From assembly GCA_949128025.1 (NCBI GenBank), contig CASBRD010000153.1:1-59074 (forward strand): a stretch of DNA of 59,074 nucleotides, given 5' to 3'. The translations under genes were made by a program, and so were the position numbers. Source of the stretch: Oscillatoriales cyanobacterium PMM_0008. GTDB taxonomy: Bacteria > Cyanobacteriota > Cyanobacteriia > Cyanobacteriales > Aerosakkonemataceae. The notes under the pieces are model-generated. The model worked only from the letters and a program-made list of their open reading frames with translations. It did no database searches and was not told the origin of the DNA. Of this stretch, positions 16,716 through 23,895 are shown piece by piece. Position 1 is the stretch's first letter, and every line of letters begins with the position of its first letter.

Positions 16716-18173
16716 TTAGACCCGGCCTCGCAGGAACTGAGCCATTTCGTTAGGAGTGGGAGATTTTTCCAAAGCTTCTTCTTCAGTAATTCGACCTTCC
16801 TGGTAGAGAGCCAAGAGAGCTTGGTTCATAGTCTGCATCCCGTCAAACTTAGACTTGAGCATGACTCCTGTAATTTCGTCGTATTTGCCCTGGATAATGT
16901 ACTCTTTGATGGCATCTGAGTTGATCAGAACATCGTGGTAAGCTGCACGCTTACCATCAGTAGTTTTGCACAGACCCTGAGCGATTACTGCGATCAAGGA
17001 TTCTGCGATCGCTACTTTCATCGACTCCTGCTCTTCTGCCGAGTATAGGTTGAGAATCCGCTCGATCGTCTTAACAGCACTATTCGTGTGCAGCGTACCC
17101 GCTACCAAGTGCCCCGTTTGCGCGGCTTTGAGAGCGGTGTTGACGGTTTCTTTATCCCGCATTTCCCCCACCAGAATCAAATCTGGATCTTCCCGCAAAG
17201 CTGCTTTCAAAGCATTGTCAAATTTCCGCGTATGCTGTCCGACTTCTCGGTGCTTAATCAGAGATTTGCGACTCGTATGGACAAATTCGATCGGGTCTTC
17301 GATCGTAATGATGTGCTTCGCCATATTCTTATTGATGTAATCAATCATGGCTGCCATCGTCGTAGACTTACCAGAACCCGTCGGTCCGGTCACCAAGATC
17401 AAACCCTTATGGTAATGGCAAATATCTTTGAAGACGGCAGGTAAGTTCAGCTGCTCCATCGTTAAGATATTGTTCGGAATCAAGCGCATTACCAACGAGG
17501 GGCCTCTCATCGACCCGAAAACATTGATCCGGGCCCGCGAGAATTCGTACTGCGTCACCCCGTCAAAATCTAGGGACTCTTCAAACTTCTCAATCTCCTC
17601 ATCGCTCATCACCTCCTGCAACCAACTCATGAAGGTGGGGTAATCCGTTTCGGAGTAATCGGTAGGGATGATGTCGCCCCGCTTGCGAAAACGGGGCGCT
17701 TCTCCTACACCGGCGTGAATGTCAGAAATCCCGTTGTCAAAAGCGTTCTTGACAATTTCCGCTAATGTGGGCTGTCCTGATGAACGACCTCTACTACCCG
17801 GTGTCCGCCCTGAAACACTTGTCGCCGGTGCTGCTGGTGGCGGCGCGGGCGGCTGCGATCGTGGCGGTGGCCCTCCAGGTGCTATAGAACCTGGGGGAGG
17901 TGCTGTAGGTGCAGATCCTGCTGTTGGAAAAGGTGGGGCTCCACCCTGAGTCCTTGCGCCTGGTGGGGCTCCAGGAGGCCGAGAAGTAGTAGGCGGTACA
18001 CCGGGATTGCGAGCCGTGTTAGGCATAGCGACAGTTTCGTCCGTAGGCCGCTGAGTTGTTCCTCCCGTAGATGTTTCAGGCCCAGGCGTTCTTCTGGCAG
18101 CAGGTGGTGGCCCTGGTGGCATACCACGGGGACCGGGCGGAGGTGGCATAGGTGGGCGCTGTGATTCTGTCAT
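16716..18173 (-). CDS. pilT: PilT-family type IV pilus retraction ATPase with Pro-rich N-terminus
   Basis: A hexameric cytoplasmic ATPase that depolymerises type IV pili, powering twitching, phototaxis or gliding-related motility and DNA uptake. 485 residues. The first 130 or so are Pro/Gly/Thr-rich and disordered-looking (PMPPPPGPRGMPPGPPP...). The PilT core starts near PTLAEIVKNAFDNGISDIHAGVGE. Walker A is GPTGSGKST with Lys269. The Asp-box/Walker B region is DPDLILVGEMRD with Glu337. The His-box segment is GTLHTNSAVKTIERILNLY. Typical PilT1 is about 370 residues. The extended N-terminus and the isolated location, away from pilB/pilC, suggest a PilT2-type paralogue. No clear Shine-Dalgarno. 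The upstream 700 bases are gene-free. Confidence 0.93.
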   Translation of the reverse strand: MTESQRPPMPPPPGPRGMPPGPPPAARRTPGPETSTGGTTQRPTDETVAMPNTARNPGVPPTTSRPPGAPPGARTQGGAPPFPTAGSAPTAPPPGSIAPGGPPPRSQPPAPPPAAPATSVSGRTPGSRGRSSGQPTLAEIVKNAFDNGISDIHAGVGEAPRFRKRGDIIPTDYSETDYPTFMSWLQEVMSDEEIEKFEESLDFDGVTQYEFSRARINVFGSMRGPSLVMRLIPNNILTMEQLNLPAVFKDICHYHKGLILVTGPTGSGKSTTMAAMIDYINKNMAKHIITIEDPIEFVHTSRKSLIKHREVGQHTRKFDNALKAALREDPDLILVGEMRDKETVNTALKAAQTGHLVAGTLHTNSAVKTIERILNLYSAEEQESMKVAIAESLIAVIAQGLCKTTDGKRAAYHDVLINSDAIKEYIIQGKYDEITGVMLKSKFDGMQTMNQALLALYQEGRITEEEALEKSPTPNEMAQFLRGRV

Positions 18174-18882
18174 AGGTCTAGTGCTTCACCACACTGTGAG
18201 ATTGTCGGTTTTTGGCGATAGATGCGGACAGACTTCTATCTTTTTTAAGTTTTCCCATAATTTGGCTTTGAGCATCATCAGTTTAATAGAAATATCGGGT
18301 TAAATCACGGAAATAAGTTTTGTGTAAAGTAGCTTTACGCTTAACAGCCTGATGTAGTTAAGTTTTTTTGCGGTTGTCTGCTTATCCCTCCTGAGAGTAT
18401 TTTCAGGCCCAATCCCCCAATTTATTTTTGGGACGCTCATTTCGATCTGTAAGCCCAGGCCGAAAATTAATCAGCTATTTCCTTAGTTTTCCTTTGATAT
18501 TCCAACTCTTGTTCCCTTTACTGTAAAAGTAGCTACAAAATTATGAGAAGCACAGCCGAAGTTATAAGAAATGTTAAGGGATTTGCTAGCATCTTAACCA
18601 ATTAAGTTTTTTTAGGCGATCGGGAGAGATATATCCAAAGGCATAGATTATTAAATATTTTATCATTAACACTTACTACTTTAGGTAGAGGTGTAGCCTT
18701 AAAAGCGAGCGAGTCTTCCTGGAACATAAAATAATATCGTCAAATGTTAAGTTTATTTAAAATACTGTTCATCTTAATCGAAACTTTATATACTACTAAG
18801 AACAACGGAGCGATAAGCCCGGAAACAATAAACGGAATTTTACCTAAACCCAATTTTTTCTTTAACCCCAGGAGGGATAATT
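18174..18882. promoter_or_regulatory. Gene-free region between pilT and the small membrane protein gene
   Basis: 709 bases of divergent upstream sequence. No convincing gene: the open frame beginning at 18744 overlaps the better-supported 18883 gene and has no ribosome site. A TATACT hexamer at 18789-18794 could be the -10 of the downstream gene, leaving a leader of about 80 bases. Two AAGTTTTTTT runs (about 18359 and 18604) are not preceded by good stems. Confidence 0.4.
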
Positions 18883-19269
18883 ATGGCGTTAACAAAAAGC
18901 CAGAATTTAGTCACGGCCTATGGCTTTGCGATGATCAAAAGCTTTTTAATCTGGACATTTACCCTGTCAGTCTGCTTACTGGTAGTGGGTTTTCCATTAG
19001 TTATGGTGATGGTAGTGATTGGCTCTCTATTATCGATCGCTCTGCAATCGGTAATGCCAGTTAGTGCCGTGTTGCTGGTAGCCGGTGGTTTAATTGGCGC
19101 TAATGTTCTAGCAGTTATGGCTGGCGCTGCCATGCTCTCGCTCAAGGGCGTTCATCCTCATGAAGTCAAATGGTTAAATTGGCTGAGTGGAGAGGAAAAT
19201 CCGCTTCATAATTCTGTGTATGCGGCCTGCCCTTTAACCTGTGATATGAATCTAAAATCCCCTGTCTAA
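18883..19269 (+). CDS. Small membrane protein, unknown function (128 aa)
   Basis: The ATG at 18883 has a near-perfect AGGAGGG seven bases upstream. About 128 residues with at least two long hydrophobic segments: roughly 19-58 (IKSFLIWTFTLSVCLLVVGF followed by a second stretch of similar character) and 62-87 (a Val/Ala/Gly-rich helix). The soluble C-terminus carries GVHPHEVKWLNWLSGEENP and two cysteines (about 115 and 119). No family recognised. A terminator closes it after 39 bases, so it is a monocistronic unit, and the strong ribosome site suggests good expression. Confidence 0.8.
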   Translation: MALTKSQNLVTAYGFAMIKSFLIWTFTLSVCLLVVGFPLVMVMVVIGSLLSIALQSVMPVSAVLLVAGGLIGANVLAVMAGAAMLSLKGVHPHEVKWLNWLSGEENPLHNSVYAACPLTCDMNLKSPV

Positions 19270-19307
19270 AGGCCAATAGCTAGCCGTTGTTTTGAACGGT
19301 TCTAAGG

Positions 19308-19328
19308 CCCGGTAACACCGGGTTTTTT
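19308..19328 (+). terminator. Terminator of the small membrane protein gene
   Basis: CCCGGT (19308-19313), AAC loop, ACCGGG (19317-19322), then six T. Confidence 0.88.
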
Positions 19329-19340
19329 CATGGGAAAATT

Positions 19341-19367
19341 TCATTAGTCATTAGTCATTAGTCATTA
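19341..19367. repeat. TCATTAG heptamer array (three full units and one partial)
   Basis: Same heptamer family as 16476-16559, here between a terminator and the M16 protease stop codon. Confidence 0.85.
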
Positions 19368-19396
19368 CCAAAAGGATAGCGGGAAAAGTCCCAAAA

Positions 19397-22288
19397 TTAT
19401 TTGGGTATAGTATTTTTAGGGCGAAATGCTCTTAAAACAACAACCTTGCCCAATTTGTTTAATTGGGATTTCACTACCGAAGCATCACCGACAACAATGA
19501 TAATCGGTTCTGATGAGATGTACTTAGCGGCTGCTTTTAGCACATCCTCCTGTGACACCTGCGCGATCTTTTGGGGGTAGTTCCGATAATCCTCCAAGGG
19601 AAGTCCGATAAGTTGATAACTTGCTAGTCCATACGCTACATTAGCGGGAGTTTCCAGTCCCAAATCGAAGCTGCCCAAAAGCAGTCCCTTGCTGGCTGCC
19701 AGTTCTTTCTCTGGAATTGGCTGGCTGCGGATGGTGTTCAGTTCCTTGAGAATTTCGCGCAGCGCATCGCCTGTATATTGTTTGCCAACATCGGTTGTGA
19801 CAAAAAACGTACCAACATCATTACTGCCATCATTCAATTCGCTGACAGCGCTATAGGTATAACCCTTGTCAACCCGCAAATTCTTGAACAAACGACCCGA
19901 AGGGCCTTCCCCCAAAACAGTATTCGCCACCAAGAGGGGATAACTGTCGGGATTGCGAGAATCTAAGCTAAGATTGCCAACCAGGATGGTAGTCTGCTCC
20001 GCCTCTGGGCGATCGATCAGGTAGATTGCCGAGGTATCGCCCATCTGATTGGGAGGATAGACCAAAAAGTTTGGAACCTGACCCGATTGCCAGTTGCCAA
20101 ACACTCGTTGAGTTTCTACCTTTGCTTGGGCTAGAGTGATGTCACCCACGATTACCAACAGACTATTGTTAGGTTTGAAAAAGGTATTGTGAAACTGGAT
20201 TAAGTCGTCACGGGTAAGCTTCTTCAACGTTTGGGTTGATGTGATAAATCCGTAAGGATGTTTGGGATAAGCAATGCGGCTGAACTGACGACTTGCCAAC
20301 CACGAGGGATCGCTTTCTAATTCCATCAGATTAGTCAACATCTGGGACTTAGCCACATTAAACGCTGGCTGCGGAAATGTGGGTTTGAGTACTACATCTG
20401 CCAGAGAGTCGAAGGCAACTTCGGAATTTGGAGAAGGGAAATCGGCACTGACCGTCATCCATTCCAAACCAGCATCTGCACTCAGCGATCCACCGACTGA
20501 TTCAACTCGTTCGGCAATCTCTGTGCTGGAGGCATCGATCGTCCCTTGAGTAATCACCTCTGCTAGTAACTGTGGCAAACCTTGCTTGTTGGCTGGAACC
20601 GCTACATCTGACCCTGCTACGAATAAGGATAGTTGCAGTTTCGGGATTTCGAGATCCTCAACAAAAATTGCTTTCAAACCATTCTTTAAGCTGAAGGTTT
20701 CATAGGGAGGTAGCTTGGTTTCTTTAGCTGGAAGAGGTTTGGGAGGCTGAGTACGACTAACCGTCCCTGCTGGCAGTTGTGCCAGATCTTCTGGAGTAGC
20801 GCTGCTGGGTTTGAGCGACTGGATACCTATAGGCACATCAATAGGTTCGACAAGTTTACCTGGATAGGTTGCCAATACTTCTTGACCACTTTTGAGGGTG
20901 ATGAGGATGTTTGTCGGTTTTTGGCAAAGGTAAGTCTGGGCAACCCTTTGGATATCAGCGCTGGTGACCGCATTGAAGTTTTCCATATCCTTAACTAGGG
21001 CCTGCGGTGAGCCAAACTGATAAATAAATCGTTGAAACACATCTGTGGTATTCAACGCTGAGCCTCGTAATTCGCTAATTGTGTCAATTTCGATCATCTT
21101 TTTGGCACGAGCCAATTCTGCTTCCGTCACCCCTTGATCGATCGCCTTTCTAAGTTGCTCTTGCAGTTGGGACTGCACTGATTTAAGAGATTTATCGGTA
21201 TTAGGTGTACCGGAAATTATCAATAAGGACGCACCCATATTTTCCGAGACTTCTGCTGATGCACTTGATGCCAAACCTTGCCGAATAATCTGTTGCTCAA
21301 AACGACTACTCTCACCACCGCTCAAAATATTGGCTAAGAGTGTGAGGGCATAAAAATCGCGATCGCCTCGTGGGGGTACAACTACGCTGTAGCTTACTTG
21401 GGGGAGATCGATGAGCGGATCGATGACTGTATCCTGATAACCAATTTGGCAGCCGGTTTTGGGATCGGTTTTGGTGACGGGAAACCGATCTGGCAGAGGG
21501 TATTGCTTCAAGATAGGTACTACTGGTTCACCAGGGGGGATATCACCAAAATATGCCTGTACTAGGGTTTTGGTTTGCTCAAAATTGATATCGCCAGCAA
21601 TTACCAAGGTGGCATTGTTGGGAATATAGTATTTGCGGTGAAAAGCTTTCGCTTCCTCCAATGTGGCGGCTTTGAGATCCTCAATGCTACCGATCCCAGG
21701 ACGTTCGTAGGGTAAATATCCCCGGAAAGGGACTTGACCGTAAAGGTAGTTGGTGCGACCGTAGGGTGGATTCAAGACTCGTTCGTTAAACTCTTGAATG
21801 ACTACCCGCCGTTCGGTGTCAAATGCCTCTTGGGTAATATTCAGAGATGCCATGCGATCGCTCTCCAGCCACAGAGCCAAGGGTAGCTGATTCCCTGGTA
21901 ACACTTGCCAATAGTCGGTGTAATCAGGGTTAGTAGAGGCATTGCTATGTCCACCCACTGCTTGAAGATAGGCATCAAATTCCCCCTTACCAACATTGTC
22001 TGACCCGCCAAACATCATGTGTTCAAACAAATGAGCAAAGCCAGAACGCTTTGGGGGGTCATTAGCTGCGCCAACGCGATACCAGATATTTACCGCTACT
22101 ACCGGCGCTGAATCGTCCTTTGCCAAAACCACTCTCAAACCGTTAGATAGGGTGTAATCGACGAACGCTGGTATATAGTCGGCAACGTTAAGGGTAGCTG
22201 TAGGAGGTACAGCAGTGATTCCAGGGGGAATCACCGTTAATAGACACGCTGCTAAAAACCATGAGATACCTTTTTTGACTTTGTTCAT
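19397..22288 (-). CDS. M16 family zinc metalloprotease, two-domain, exported
   Basis: Probable periplasmic or membrane-associated peptidase that degrades short unfolded peptides. The ATG at 22288 gives 963 residues starting MNKVKKGISWFLAACLLTVIPPGITA, a clear signal peptide. A GTG at 22354 would add 22 residues ahead of this signal and was rejected. The N-terminal M16 domain (about 45-470) has the inverted zinc motif HLFEH (His86, Glu89, His90), and a downstream TLEEAKAFHRKYY segment as in active members. The C-terminal M16 domain (about 525-950) has QLLAEVITQ where HxxEH would be, so it is the inactive structural half, as usual in this family. Divergent from wecB with 88 bases between starts. 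Processing-peptidase-like activity is possible; substrate unknown. Confidence 0.92.
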   Translation of the reverse strand: MNKVKKGISWFLAACLLTVIPPGITAVPPTATLNVADYIPAFVDYTLSNGLRVVLAKDDSAPVVAVNIWYRVGAANDPPKRSGFAHLFEHMMFGGSDNVGKGEFDAYLQAVGGHSNASTNPDYTDYWQVLPGNQLPLALWLESDRMASLNITQEAFDTERRVVIQEFNERVLNPPYGRTNYLYGQVPFRGYLPYERPGIGSIEDLKAATLEEAKAFHRKYYIPNNATLVIAGDINFEQTKTLVQAYFGDIPPGEPVVPILKQYPLPDRFPVTKTDPKTGCQIGYQDTVIDPLIDLPQVSYSVVVPPRGDRDFYALTLLANILSGGESSRFEQQIIRQGLASSASAEVSENMGASLLIISGTPNTDKSLKSVQSQLQEQLRKAIDQGVTEAELARAKKMIEIDTISELRGSALNTTDVFQRFIYQFGSPQALVKDMENFNAVTSADIQRVAQTYLCQKPTNILITLKSGQEVLATYPGKLVEPIDVPIGIQSLKPSSATPEDLAQLPAGTVSRTQPPKPLPAKETKLPPYETFSLKNGLKAIFVEDLEIPKLQLSLFVAGSDVAVPANKQGLPQLLAEVITQGTIDASSTEIAERVESVGGSLSADAGLEWMTVSADFPSPNSEVAFDSLADVVLKPTFPQPAFNVAKSQMLTNLMELESDPSWLASRQFSRIAYPKHPYGFITSTQTLKKLTRDDLIQFHNTFFKPNNSLLVIVGDITLAQAKVETQRVFGNWQSGQVPNFLVYPPNQMGDTSAIYLIDRPEAEQTTILVGNLSLDSRNPDSYPLLVANTVLGEGPSGRLFKNLRVDKGYTYSAVSELNDGSNDVGTFFVTTDVGKQYTGDALREILKELNTIRSQPIPEKELAASKGLLLGSFDLGLETPANVAYGLASYQLIGLPLEDYRNYPQKIAQVSQEDVLKAAAKYISSEPIIIVVGDASVVKSQLNKLGKVVVLRAFRPKNTIPK

Positions 22289-22376
22289 TCCAATGTGTAT
22301 TTCCCGATCGCTTGCCGGATGCCTGTAGGATGATGGCAGAACTTCTATTTGCACATTTGCTATCTACTCGTTTTCA

Positions 22377-23504
22377 ATGCCGCAGCCACCCTTCAAAGTT
22401 TGTATTATTGTGGGAACCCGTCCGGAGGCGATTAAACTAGCTCCGGTGATTCAGCGCTTCAAAGGCTCCTCTTGTTTTGAGACGCGAGTGATTTTGACAG
22501 GTCAGCATCGAGAGATGGTAGATCAAGTGATGCAACTGTTCGATCTGAGCGCTGATGGGGATTTAGCCATTATGCAGCCCCAGCAAACCCTCACAGATAT
22601 TATCTGTCGGAGTTTACAAGGATTAGAAACATTATTTCATCAGATGCAGCCAACTCTGGTGTTAGTGCAGGGAGATACCAGCACTGCTTTTGCGGCGGCA
22701 CTAGCTGCATTTTACCAAAAGATTCCCGTGGGTCACGTAGAGGCAGGTTTGCGGACTGATGACCTGTTTAATCCCTACCCGGAGGAAGCAAATCGGCGTC
22801 TGATTTCTCAAGTAGCCCAGCTGCACTTCGCACCGACTTCCCTAGCTGTGGAAAATCTGCGGCGATCGGGTGTTGTGGGTGAAATTCACCAAACTGGCAA
22901 TACTGTAATTGATGCCTTGTTAAGGATGGCACAACGCCAGCCTGCTTGTAATATTCCTAATTTAGATTGGCAGAAGTACCGGACCCTGCTGGCAACTGTT
23001 CACCGGCGCGAAAATTGGGGCGAACCATTAAAGGATATTGCCCAAGGATTTCTGCATATTTTAAGTAAATTCCCGGATACGGCTTTATTGTTACCTCTGC
23101 ATCGCAATCCTACAGTCCGAGAACCGCTACAGGCAATGTTGGGCAACCATCCCAGAGTATTTCTGACCGAACCTTTGGATTATGCAGAACTGGTAGGGGC
23201 AATTCAGCGCTCTTACCTGCTGTTAACTGATTCTGGCGGACTACAGGAGGAAGCGCCTAGCTTGGGGAAGCCGGTGCTGGTGTTACGGGAAACTACGGAA
23301 AGACCGGAAGCTCTAGCAGCTGGTACCGCCAAACTCGTGGGAACCAACCCAACCCAGATTCTCGCCGCCGCAAGTGAGTTACTCAGTAACCCCAGTGTCT
23401 ACAACGCAATGGCAACGGCTGTCAATCCCTTTGGCGACGGTCACGCGGCTGAAAGGATTTTGCAAATTGTCGAGCATTACTGCCACAGAAAAATTACTGA
23501 CTGA
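22377..23504 (+). CDS. wecB: UDP-N-acetylglucosamine 2-epimerase (non-hydrolysing)
   Basis: Interconverts UDP-GlcNAc and UDP-ManNAc in the cytoplasm, feeding surface polysaccharide synthesis. 375 residues, the normal length. Family motifs in order: GTRPEAIKLAP near the N-terminus, VLVQGDTSTAFAAALAAF, VEAGLRTDD...NPYPEEANRRLI, TVHRRENWGEPL, LTDSGGLQEEAPSLGKPVLVLR and ETTERPEAL, covering the known substrate-binding residues. No ribosome site is obvious before the ATG at 22377, but the start fits relatives (KVCIIVGTRPEAIK). It stands alone, without other nucleotide-sugar or glycosyltransferase genes nearby. Confidence 0.95.
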   Translation: MPQPPFKVCIIVGTRPEAIKLAPVIQRFKGSSCFETRVILTGQHREMVDQVMQLFDLSADGDLAIMQPQQTLTDIICRSLQGLETLFHQMQPTLVLVQGDTSTAFAAALAAFYQKIPVGHVEAGLRTDDLFNPYPEEANRRLISQVAQLHFAPTSLAVENLRRSGVVGEIHQTGNTVIDALLRMAQRQPACNIPNLDWQKYRTLLATVHRRENWGEPLKDIAQGFLHILSKFPDTALLLPLHRNPTVREPLQAMLGNHPRVFLTEPLDYAELVGAIQRSYLLLTDSGGLQEEAPSLGKPVLVLRETTERPEALAAGTAKLVGTNPTQILAAASELLSNPSVYNAMATAVNPFGDGHAAERILQIVEHYCHRKITD

Positions 23505-23528
23505 CCTTTGAAATTATTGGTTTGGTCG

Positions 23529-23548
23529 CCCACGGATGAATCCGTGGG
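23529..23548. repeat. CCCACGGAT palindrome
   Basis: Nine-base perfect arms around GA. A style of dispersed repeat frequent in cyanobacteria (cccacggatgaatccgtggg). It is 25 bases after the wecB stop and may help terminate it. Confidence 0.65.
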
Positions 23549-23566
23549 GTTAATGACCTTTGTATA

Positions 23567-23611
23567 TTGTTGCGCTTCAGCGTTCTTTAAGATAGCGCTG
23601 AAGCGCAACAA
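23567..23611. repeat. TTGTTGCGCTTCAGCG hairpin, second family member
   Basis: Perfect 16-base arms (23567-23582 and 23596-23611) with a 13-base loop. The arm matches the 15354-15393 palindrome apart from one C/T change, but here a loop is present. Confidence 0.75.
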
Positions 23612-23895
23612 CATACCTGGGACGCGATCGCAATATAGATAATTACGGGTTACTTTATACAAGCTTTACATTTTCGCGTCAAAATGCTGTCTATTTAAAA
23701 GAATTAGTAAAGATCGGATATTGCTTATAGCGATATCTCTTAAGTATCTATTAAAGTATACATCAACGAATTACGTAAATACACCAGATTTACTGACTTA
23801 CCAGGGTATTTGTACATAAAGCCAGGGACTAACTTTCCTGGTAAATACTGATGTGACAATTTTGTAGCCACAACAATTATTTGGGAGGAATGTAT

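Larger units (their letters stand above)
23505..23880. promoter_or_regulatory. Intergenic region with two dispersed hairpins
   Basis: 376 bases between wecB and the SGNH exoprotein. It contains the CCCACGGAT palindrome, the TTGTTGCGCTTCAGCG hairpin and a HIP1 octamer (23624-23631), then about 240 AT-rich bases that presumably hold the exoprotein promoter. None could be assigned with confidence. Confidence 0.5.

Noticed and set aside
18744-19064. 106-codon open frame on the plus strand
   Set aside because: Overlaps the 128-residue gene in another frame. It has no ribosome site, whereas 18883 has AGGAGGG.
22289-22354. N-terminal extension of the M16 protease from the GTG at 22354
   Set aside because: It would place 22 polar residues ahead of a clear signal peptide that starts at the ATG at 22288.
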